Below the pieces are notes generated by a model, which saw only the letters and a program-made list of their open reading frames with translations, did not search any database and was not told the origin of the DNA. The position numbers and the translations under genes are program-made. A stretch of 42,248 nucleotides of DNA from positions 1 through 42,248 of the forward strand of contig JAEUPI010000126.1 in assembly GCA_016790175.1 (NCBI GenBank). Reading direction: 5' to 3'. Shown here one piece after another: positions 36,005 through 42,248 of the stretch; within the stretch, counting starts at the first letter, position 1; each line of letters opens with the position of its first letter. The DNA is from Burkholderiaceae bacterium. Its GTDB lineage: Bacteria; Pseudomonadota; Gammaproteobacteria; Burkholderiales; Burkholderiaceae_C.

Positions 36005-36715
36005 ATGCGCTGGAAGACCTTCCGTCGGCGTCACTCGATGAGTGCCCCCCGCGTCATCGTGACGCGCCACCTGCCCTGGCCCCTGCGCTGGGCGGTGATC
36101 GCACTTGTGTTCGGCTTCTCTGCGGCGATCGGTTTGTGGGCGTTCGAGTTCGGCAAGGACATCGCCGGTCTGGATCGCGACGCCAAGGAGGAGCTGAACC
36201 GTCTTCGTGTCGAGGTGCAACAGTTGCGCATCGACCGCGACAAGGCTCAGTCGATCGCCAACAGCGCCGAGAGCCTTCTCAAGGCCGAGCGGGCCGCACA
36301 GGACCGGCTGGCGCGGCAGCTCAAAGAACTGGAGACCGATCACCTCGCACTGAAGGGCGACCTCGGATTCTTCGAGCGTATGTTCCCACCCACCGGTAGC
36401 AACGGGCTGGCGGTGCGTGCGCTCCATGCAGAGCCTCGCGGTCCCGGCCAGCTTCGCTACCAGATGATGGTGATGCAGAACGGCAAGGCGGTCGCCGAGT
36501 TCAACGGGCGTTACGAATTGACGCTGGGCGGCACGATGGATGGCCGTCCGTGGAGCCAGGCGATGCCCGGGGGACACAAGCCGCTGCAGCTGAAGCAGTA
36601 CGCACGGGTCGAGGGTGTACTGCAATTCCCGGCGCAGGCTGTGGTGAAGACGGTGCAGGTGAAAGTGACCGATGACACGGGCGGTGTGCGTGCCACGCAA
36701 ACCGTGAGGCTCTGA
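36005..36715 (+). CDS. DUF6776-like membrane-anchored coiled-coil protein
   Basis: A 236-residue protein with one membrane helix (residues ~28-50, WAVIALVFGFSAAIGLWAFEF), a long coiled-coil (about 55-125, rich in Glu, Leu and Lys), and a C-terminal beta-rich domain (QMMVMQNGKAVAEFNGRYEL). This gene type, I believe DUF6776, commonly precedes bactofilin in Burkholderiales. Function is unknown; an envelope-structure role with the bactofilin is plausible. An alternative start lies at 36038 (MSAPRVIVTR); no ribosome site decides. Confidence 0.82.
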   Translation: MRWKTFRRRHSMSAPRVIVTRHLPWPLRWAVIALVFGFSAAIGLWAFEFGKDIAGLDRDAKEELNRLRVEVQQLRIDRDKAQSIANSAESLLKAERAAQDRLARQLKELETDHLALKGDLGFFERMFPPTGSNGLAVRALHAEPRGPGQLRYQMMVMQNGKAVAEFNGRYELTLGGTMDGRPWSQAMPGGHKPLQLKQYARVEGVLQFPAQAVVKTVQVKVTDDTGGVRATQTVRL

Positions 36716-36761
36716 GGCGTACAGTCGGGCTGTCCCAGTCGTCGCAGGAGTCAGACACACC

Positions 36762-37172
36762 ATGGCGTTCGGCAAGAAGGCGCAGCCCCCGATCCGCACA
36801 TTGATCGGGGAGGGCACCGTGCTGCAGGGCGAGGTCAAGTTCGCCGAAGGCCTGCGGGTTGACGGCGAGGTTCGCGGTGACGTGATCGCCGAGGAATCGG
36901 CGTCGAGCGTCGTGGTGATCTCCGAGAACGCCAAGGTGCACGGTCGCGTGAAGGCGGCACACGTGATCATCAACGGCGAGGTGCACGGTCCGATCGAGTC
37001 CCACGCGCTGCTCGAACTGCAGCCGAAGGCCCGTGTGGTGGGCGATATTCGCTACGAGGCGCTCGAGATGCACCAGGGTGCGCAGGTCGACGGTGAACTG
37101 CGCCCGCTCAAGGCCGGCGACCGGGCAGCGCCGGCGTCGGGACTGGTGCTGGCAGCGTCGAACGACGCCTGA
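36762..37172 (+). CDS. Bactofilin-family cytoskeletal protein
   Basis: A 136-residue bactofilin (polymer-forming cytoskeletal, formerly DUF583). The central beta-helix repeats are visible as EGTVLQGEVKFAEGLRVDGE, VRGDVIAE, AKVHGRVKAAHVIINGEVHG and QPKARVVGDIRYEALEMHQG. Such proteins form filaments near the membrane that guide cell shape or peptidoglycan enzymes. An M23 peptidase, a frequent partner of bactofilins, is encoded close by at 37695-39119. AGGAG precedes the ATG by 11 bases. Confidence 0.94.
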   Translation: MAFGKKAQPPIRTLIGEGTVLQGEVKFAEGLRVDGEVRGDVIAEESASSVVVISENAKVHGRVKAAHVIINGEVHGPIESHALLELQPKARVVGDIRYEALEMHQGAQVDGELRPLKAGDRAAPASGLVLAASNDA

Positions 37173-37261
37173 TCAAGGGGCGTTTCGGGTCCGCCAAGAC
37201 CCTACAAAAGCCTTGAAATCGCGCGCGTGGCCTACACTTGCGATCACGCATAGGAGAGCCC

Positions 37262-37621
37262 ATGAGTGCCGTTGTCGAAACCCTTGAGATGCCCGCGCCG
37301 CTGATCTTCACCGACAGCGCGGCAGCGAAGGTCAAGGAACTCGTGGACGAGGAGGGCAACCCCGAGCTCAAGCTGCGGGTGTTCGTCCAAGGCGGCGGTT
37401 GTTCCGGCTTTCAGTACGGGTTCACGTTCGATGAAGCCGTCAACGACGACGACACGCAGATGAGCAAGAACGGCGTGACGCTGCTGATCGACGCCATGAG
37501 TCTGCAATACCTGACGGGTGCCGAGATCGACTACAAGGAAGACCTTCAGGGTGCGCAGTTCGTGATCAAGAACCCCAACGCGACGACCACCTGCGGTTGC
37601 GGATCGAGCTTCTCGGTCTGA
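37262..37621 (+). CDS. erpA: Iron-sulfur cluster insertion protein ErpA
   Basis: A 119-residue A-type carrier with the three conserved cysteines: Cys in [11 protein letters not shown] and the pair in [12 protein letters not shown] at the C-terminus. It delivers Fe-S clusters to apoproteins; the many Fe-S proteins of the dsr locus would need such factors, though the gene is a normal core gene. AGGAG precedes the ATG at 37262. Confidence 0.95.
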   Translation: MSAVVETLEMPAPLIFTDSAAAKVKELVDEEGNPELKLRVFVQGGGCSGFQYGFTFDEAVNDDDTQMSKNGVTLLIDAMSLQYLTGAEIDYKEDLQGAQFVIKNPNATTTCGCGSSFSV

Positions 37622-37640
37622 GATCGCCTTTGCCCGGTTC

Positions 37641-37666
37641 CGACGGCCGCCTGCGGGCGGCCGTCG
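37641..37666. terminator. Inverted repeat, probable shared terminator between erpA and the M23 peptidase gene
   Basis: A perfect 11-bp inverted repeat CGACGGCCGCC / GGCGGCCGTCG with a TGCG loop lies between the convergent stops of erpA and the peptidase gene. Only a short T run (TTT) follows on the plus strand, so termination efficiency is uncertain. Confidence 0.6.
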
Positions 37667-37694
37667 CGCATTTCTGGTGCTGCCTGGCCGGCAG

Positions 37695-39119
37695 CTACTC
37701 GACGATGCCCTGAGCGACTCGCAGGGTCTCGGCCACTTCGAGCTGGCGCTGGTAACTCCGGCGCACGTTGTCGAAATGCGGCCGCGCATCGCCGATGATC
37801 GTCGAGGCTTCGACCGATCCGGCGAGTCGGGTGGGATCCTGGTACTGGCCACCGACGCGGAACTCGAAGTGCAGGTGGGGCCCGGTGGCCCAGCCCGTGG
37901 CGCCCACTGCGCCGATGCGTTGCCCCTGTTCGACCCGCTGGCCGCGACGAATGTCGATCTGGCTGAGGTGCGCGTACAGCGTGCTCTTGTTGTTGCCGTG
38001 CTCGATATGCACCACGTTGCCGTATCCGTTCTGCCAGCCAGCGAACTCGACCACCCCTTCGCCAACCGCCCGGACGGGCGTGCCTTGCGGTGCTGCGTAG
38101 TCCACGCCTCGGTGCGCCCGCCAATCGCGCAACAGCGGATGCATGCGCATGGCAAAGCCCGACGTCATCCGCGAGAAGGCCATCGGGCTGGCGAGAAAGG
38201 TTCGGCGCCGACTGCGGCCATCGAAGCCGAAGTACTCGCCCTTGCCCTGGTTGGCCTGCGGATACCACATCACCTGGTGCACCTTGCCCGCATTCGCGAA
38301 CTCCGCAGCCAGGATCCGCCCGGTGCCGTCGCCCCAGGTGATGGGGGCATCGTCGGCGGTGAGCACTTCGTACACGACACTGAAGCTGTCGCCTCTGCGC
38401 AGCTGACGGTGGAAGTCGATGTCGCCAGCGAACAACTCGACCATCTGCACGGCGAGCGAGTCGCTCAGATTCGATTCATCGGTCGCGGCGAACAATGTCG
38501 TGTCGATCACGCCCCCGCCCACGCGGAGCTGGGCCTGCAGCGGCACCAGTTCGGCGCTGGCGCGCCAGGTGCCGCTCGAGCGCTCGATCGTGACGCGACT
38601 GAAATGGGTGCTGTGCTGCGACACATTCGACGGCGCAAATCGCGCCACGAGCTCGAACGGGCGGCCATCGGCATCCACGCGGGCAATCACCTGCTTGCCG
38701 GGTTTGCCCTCGAACAGCCGACGCGTATCGTTGTTCGCGCGCATGAACGTGGCGAGCGAAGGATCGAACACGCCGAGCCGCTTCAGCAGACTGTCGGCGC
38801 TGTCGCTCGGACGCGTGAGCTCGGTGCGCGACAGCACGATGTTGGTGGTGGCCAGTGCGAGCAATTGCCCAGGGAGGCCAGGGGGTTCGATCGGCATCGC
38901 CACCGTGGTGCGCGGCAGTTTTGCTGCGTCGGGCGCCATCGGTGCAATGCCGAACGCCGTGACCGCGAAGCCGGTCAGCAGCGCGACCACACCCGTTGCC
39001 AGGCTGCGATGGTGAGCCCGGAGGGTGCGCTGTGCACGCGCCGAGACATGTATCGCAAGAGCTTCGAGGCGACGCTGGTCCAATTGCTTCCCCGATGCGC
39101 CGGCCGAATGGGTCGGCAC
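37695..39119 (-). CDS. M23-family peptidoglycan endopeptidase, membrane anchored
   Basis: A 474-residue protein starting at GTG, with one N-terminal membrane helix (residues ~40-60, [20 protein letters not shown]), an OapA/LysM-like or linker region, and a C-terminal LytM/M23 domain. Zinc ligands appear in [21 protein letters not shown] (H and D) and in [10 protein letters not shown]. It probably cuts peptide cross-links in the periplasm. The position beside bactofilin fits the known pairing of bactofilins with M23 peptidases. It is divergent from tyrS. Confidence 0.92.
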   Translation of the reverse strand: MPTHSAGASGKQLDQRRLEALAIHVSARAQRTLRAHHRSLATGVVALLTGFAVTAFGIAPMAPDAAKLPRTTVAMPIEPPGLPGQLLALATTNIVLSRTELTRPSDSADSLLKRLGVFDPSLATFMRANNDTRRLFEGKPGKQVIARVDADGRPFELVARFAPSNVSQHSTHFSRVTIERSSGTWRASAELVPLQAQLRVGGGVIDTTLFAATDESNLSDSLAVQMVELFAGDIDFHRQLRRGDSFSVVYEVLTADDAPITWGDGTGRILAAEFANAGKVHQVMWYPQANQGKGEYFGFDGRSRRRTFLASPMAFSRMTSGFAMRMHPLLRDWRAHRGVDYAAPQGTPVRAVGEGVVEFAGWQNGYGNVVHIEHGNNKSTLYAHLSQIDIRRGQRVEQGQRIGAVGATGWATGPHLHFEFRVGGQYQDPTRLAGSVEASTIIGDARPHFDNVRRSYQRQLEVAETLRVAQGIVE

Positions 39120-39185
39120 ACCACTTGACTCTCGTGCTGAGCGCCATTGGCGCTCTACCGGTCAGGCCATCGAGGGCCGAACCCC

Positions 39186-39191
39186 TACAAT
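39186..39191 (+). promoter_or_regulatory. Possible -10 box for tyrS
   Basis: TACAAT lies about 147 bases before the tyrS ATG in the 218-base gap between the divergent peptidase and tyrS genes. No matching -35 was recognised. The rest of the gap shows no other clear signal. Confidence 0.3.
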
Positions 39192-39337
39192 TCGCCCGGG
39201 CTCTGCTAGGCCCGCCTTGGCGAAGTGAGCAGACGCTTGCGCATCGACTCACGCCACGGAGTATACCGGCACCCCCCGCCGGCACCCGAGGAAAACCACC
39301 CAGCCGAGCCCACACGCAACAGCCTGGCCTGCAAACG

Positions 39338-40555
39338 ATGTCCGATTTCCCGATCACCGAGCAGGTCCGCGAGGCGATGGCTGTGTCCCGGCGCGGCTGC
39401 GACGAGCTGCTGCCAGAGGCCGACTGGCTCAGGAAGCTGGCCCGCTCGGAAGCCACGGGCCAGCCGCTGCGCATCAAGCTCGGCCTCGACCCCACCGCGC
39501 CTGATCTGCACGTCGGCCACACGGTGGTGCTCAACAAGATGCGCCAGTTGCAGGATCTGGGGCACCAGGTGATCTTCCTGGTCGGCGACTTCACCTCGAT
39601 GATCGGCGACCCGTCGGGCCGCAACACCACGCGGCCGCCGCTCACCCGCGAGCAGATCGAGACCAACGCGCGGACCTACTACGACCAGGCCAAGCTGGTG
39701 CTCGATCCGGGCAAGACCGAGATCCGCTACAACAGCGAATGGAGCGACCCGCTCGGCGCGCGCGGCATGATCCAGCTTGCGGCGCGCTACACCGTCGCGC
39801 GCATGATGGAGCGCGACGATTTCCGCAAGCGCTTCGAGTCGAACACGCCGATCAGCGTGCACGAGTTCCTCTACCCGTTGATGCAGGGCTACGACTCGGT
39901 GGCGCTGAAAAGTGACCTCGAGCTCGGCGGCACCGACCAGAAGTTCAACCTGCTGATGGGCCGGCACCTGCAGCAGGAGTACGGGCAGGAGCCGCAGTGC
40001 ATCCTGACGATGCCGCTGCTCGAGGGGCTCGACGGCGTCGAGAAGATGTCGAAGTCGAAGAACAACTACATCGCCATCACCGAAGACGCCAACGTCATGT
40101 ATGCCAAGCTGCTGTCGATCAGCGACGAGCTGATGTGGCGCTACTACACGCTGCTGTCGTTCCGCCCGGAGCCCGAACTCGCCAAGCTCAAGGGCGAAGT
40201 GGCTGCCGGCCGAAACCCCAAGGACGCCAAGGTGATGCTCGCGCGCGAGATCGTCACGCGATTCCACAGCGCTTCGGCGGCCGATGCCGCCGAGCACGAC
40301 TTCGCCCATCGCGCCCGCGGCGGCGTGCCCGAGGAGATCGACGAGGTGAGCCTCGCAGGTGCGCCGATGGCGATAGGGCAGCTGCTCAAGCAGGCGCGGC
40401 TGGCACCGTCGACCAGCGAAGCCCTGCGGCTGATCGACCAGGGCGGCGTGCGCATCGACGGCGCCGTCGTCAGCGACAAGGCACTCAAGGTCGCCGCCGG
40501 CACGGTCGTCGTGCAGGTGGGCAAACGCAAGTTCGCGCGGGTGACGCTGTCGTGA
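39338..40555 (+). CDS. tyrS: Tyrosyl-tRNA synthetase
   Basis: A 405-residue class I synthetase. The HIGH-like motif is HVGH ([15 protein letters not shown]), the KMSKS motif is intact ([12 protein letters not shown]), and the tyrosine-binding region includes [23 protein letters not shown]-terminal S4 RNA-binding domain follows ([16 protein letters not shown]). Shorter and different from E. coli TyrS, it belongs to the TyrZ-like form common in betaproteobacteria. A longer frame upstream is non-coding. Confidence 0.96.
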   Translation: MSDFPITEQVREAMAVSRRGCDELLPEADWLRKLARSEATGQPLRIKLGLDPTAPDLHVGHTVVLNKMRQLQDLGHQVIFLVGDFTSMIGDPSGRNTTRPPLTREQIETNARTYYDQAKLVLDPGKTEIRYNSEWSDPLGARGMIQLAARYTVARMMERDDFRKRFESNTPISVHEFLYPLMQGYDSVALKSDLELGGTDQKFNLLMGRHLQQEYGQEPQCILTMPLLEGLDGVEKMSKSKNNYIAITEDANVMYAKLLSISDELMWRYYTLLSFRPEPELAKLKGEVAAGRNPKDAKVMLAREIVTRFHSASAADAAEHDFAHRARGGVPEEIDEVSLAGAPMAIGQLLKQARLAPSTSEALRLIDQGGVRIDGAVVSDKALKVAAGTVVVQVGKRKFARVTLS

Positions 40556-40565
40556 GTGCGCGAGC

Positions 40566-41288
40566 GTGAGCCGAAGCGCTTTCGTGCTCGTGCATGGCGC
40601 CTGGCACGGCGCATGGTGCTGGAGCCGTGTGCTGTCGTTGCTGCGGCAGGCGGGCCATGCGGCGCATGCGGTCACCCTCACCGGCGTCGGCGAGCGCGCG
40701 CACCTGCTGCGGCGCGACATCACGCTGCGTACTCATGTGAGCGACGTGGTGAACCTCGTGCACTGCGAGGAGCTGACGGAGGTGGTGATCGTTGGGCACA
40801 GCTACGGCGGCCTGGTGATCACCGGCGCGGCCGATGCGCTGATGACGCAGGGCGTGGCGCTGCGTCACCTGATCTATGTGGATGCGGTGGTGCCGCGGTC
40901 CGGCGAATGCTGGGCGACGCACCACAGCCCTGAGCTCGTCGCCACGCGTCTGGCCTCAGCGAACGAGGACCCTCAAGGGGCTCTGCCACCGCCCGATGCG
41001 GCGCTGTTCGGGCTCCGAGGCGATGACGCGGCCTGGGTGAACCGGCGACAGACGCCGCACCCGTTCGGCATGTACCAGGAGCCGTTGCACGTCGACGATG
41101 CGCGTCTGGCCGCATTGCCGCGGACCTTCATCGACTGCACCGATCCGGCCTGGGCCAGCATCGCGCCGATGCGCCGGCGCGTGCGCAGCGAACCGGGCTG
41201 GCGCGTCGTGGAGATCGCGACCGGCCACGACGCGATGGTCAGCGCACCGGGTCCGCTCGCGCAGGCACTGCTGGCCTGCGCGGCCTGA
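40566..41288 (+). CDS. Alpha/beta-fold hydrolase
   Basis: A 240-residue protein of the salicylate esterase/EstC-like type: oxyanion region LVHGAWHGAWCW, nucleophile Ser in GHSYGGLVITG (about residue 78), and the catalytic His in ATGHDAMVSAPGPLA. The acid is probably Asp in the TFIDCTDPAW region. It starts at GTG, 10 bases after tyrS, and may be co-transcribed with it. Substrate unknown. Confidence 0.9.
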   Translation: MSRSAFVLVHGAWHGAWCWSRVLSLLRQAGHAAHAVTLTGVGERAHLLRRDITLRTHVSDVVNLVHCEELTEVVIVGHSYGGLVITGAADALMTQGVALRHLIYVDAVVPRSGECWATHHSPELVATRLASANEDPQGALPPPDAALFGLRGDDAAWVNRRQTPHPFGMYQEPLHVDDARLAALPRTFIDCTDPAWASIAPMRRRVRSEPGWRVVEIATGHDAMVSAPGPLAQALLACAA

Positions 41289-41291
41289 ACC

Positions 41292-42248
41292 TCAACCTTC
41301 CAGCGCCTGCCACATCTGCTGGTCGCGCTCGGCGGTCCAGATGCGGGGGTCGGGATATTGCGTCGCCTCGTCGTAGGCGCGGGTGACGTCGAACGGCATG
41401 CAGTGGTTGAAGATCACCCACTGGCCATACTTGGGGCTCAGCTTGTCGAAGGTCTCGCGGTAGACCGCGCGCAGGTCGCGCCCGGCGGCAGCGCCGGCCT
41501 TGACGCTGGCATAGAGCTCGCTGACGAAGGCACGTGTGCCCTCCAGCCCCGCCCTCACCTGTGCTCCACCCGACAGCGCCGCGCCGCGGCCCGGCACCAG
41601 CCTTTCGGCTCCCAGTGCGGCGAGGTTGTCCAGTGTCTTCGGCCAATCCTGGAAGTACGCGTCGCCGGCGTAAGGCGTTGCATCGAACTCGACGAGGTCG
41701 CCAGAGAAGAGGACCTTCTCCTGCGGCAGCCAGACGATGGTGTCGCCCTTCGTGTGCCCACGTCCGACCTGCAGGATCTGCACTTCGAGCTTGCCCAGCC
41801 ACAGTGTCATCTTGCCGGTGAAGGTGATCGTGGGCCAGGTCAGGCCGCTCGGCACCGACTCCACGGCACGGAACAGGCGAGGAAAACGGCCGATTTCGCT
41901 TGCCTTGTCGGCTTCGCCGCGCTCGACGATCAGGTCGTAGGTGTCCTGGCTGGCGATGATGTGGTCAGGCTTGTACGCGCTCGCGCCGAGCACGCGCACC
42001 GCGTGGTAGTGGCTGAGCACGACGTATCTGATCGGCTTGCCGGTCACCTCGCGGATGCGGCGGATCACGTCTTGCGCCATCACCGGCGTGGCCTGGGTGT
42101 CGATGACCATCACCGCGTCGTCGCCGACCACGATGCCGGTGTTGGGATCGCCCTCGGCCGTGTAGGCGTAGGCATGTTCGGAAAGCCTGGAGAACGAGAC
42201 CTTCTTCTCGTCCAGGTCGGCGTGCGAGGCGAACTGCTTGGTACTCAT
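41292..42248 (-). CDS. Metallo-beta-lactamase-fold hydrolase with a variant metal motif
   Basis: A 318-residue protein whose ATG is the last three bases of the window. It has the MBL fold: DAVMVIDTQAT, then LSHYHAVRVLGASAY in place of THxHxDH, GHTKGDTIVWLPQEKVLFSGDL with His165 and Asp184, and a later NHC. His80 and His82 are kept, but the Asp-His pair is Val84-Arg85, so the second metal site should be absent. I have seen this HYHAVR form as a conserved subgroup. Substrate unknown. It is convergent with the hydrolase gene (3-base gap). Confidence 0.88.
   Translation of the reverse strand: MSTKQFASHADLDEKKVSFSRLSEHAYAYTAEGDPNTGIVVGDDAVMVIDTQATPVMAQDVIRRIREVTGKPIRYVVLSHYHAVRVLGASAYKPDHIIASQDTYDLIVERGEADKASEIGRFPRLFRAVESVPSGLTWPTITFTGKMTLWLGKLEVQILQVGRGHTKGDTIVWLPQEKVLFSGDLVEFDATPYAGDAYFQDWPKTLDNLAALGAERLVPGRGAALSGGAQVRAGLEGTRAFVSELYASVKAGAAAGRDLRAVYRETFDKLSPKYGQWVIFNHCMPFDVTRAYDEATQYPDPRIWTAERDQQMWQALEG

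Noticed and set aside
37213-37238. TTGAAA and TACACT before erpA as a sigma-70 promoter
   Set aside because: The spacer is only 14 bases, too short for a normal promoter, so it was not listed as a feature.

Overview
The window looks like a chromosomal segment of a GC-rich betaproteobacterium of the order Burkholderiales. Two gene orders suggest this: rsmB, a DUF4390 protein, an NtrY-like kinase and an NtrX-like regulator without AAA+ domain; and rplM, rpsI, a DUF6776-like protein, bactofilin, erpA, an M23 peptidase and tyrS. The species was not identified. The organism carries a complete reverse-acting dissimilatory sulfite reductase (rDsr) pathway, so it is probably a sulfur oxidiser.

Bases 1-12424, all on the minus strand, hold dsrA-B-E-F-H-C-M-K, a sulfide:quinone oxidoreductase gene, then dsrL-J-O-P-N (dsrN runs off the left edge). 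Spacing is tight, with several stop/start overlaps, which suggests one long operon. The expected route is: sulfide oxidised by SQR; sulfur relayed through DsrEFH to DsrC; persulfide oxidised to sulfite by DsrAB with DsrL; electrons exchanged with the membrane through DsrMKJOP. DsrN would amidate the siroheme.

Bases 12620-18579, plus strand, hold nine tightly packed genes that diverge from dsrA. They encode a 71-residue protein, a Cas6/Cmx6-like protein with no CRISPR array or other cas gene nearby, a DsrC paralogue lacking both redox cysteines, a helical protein, a TauD-like dioxygenase, a helix-turn-helix/coiled-coil/2Fe-2S/reductase fusion, a lone S24 (LexA-like) domain with a changed catalytic lysine, another 71-residue protein and a 372-residue protein. 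I do not know a described function for this set; it is the best candidate here for an undescribed system, perhaps one that regulates or assists sulfur oxidation.

Bases 18631-29948 are mostly core genes: a secreted GlcG/HbpS-like protein, a BLUF photoreceptor beside folE, rsmB, DUF4390, the NtrY/NtrX-like pair, tRNA-Phe(GAA), kynA, an ABC-transporter binding protein, a YbdK-type ligase and a cation:proton antiporter.

Bases 30063-42248 hold htpG behind a clear sigma-32-type promoter, srkA, a DUF2726 protein, an acetyltransferase, rplM-rpsI with a good terminator, a DUF6776-like protein, bactofilin, erpA, an M23 peptidase, tyrS, an alpha/beta hydrolase and a variant metallo-beta-lactamase-fold protein that starts exactly at the right edge. 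No insertion sequence, integrase, rRNA or CRISPR array was seen. No gene-free stretch exceeds 300 bases.
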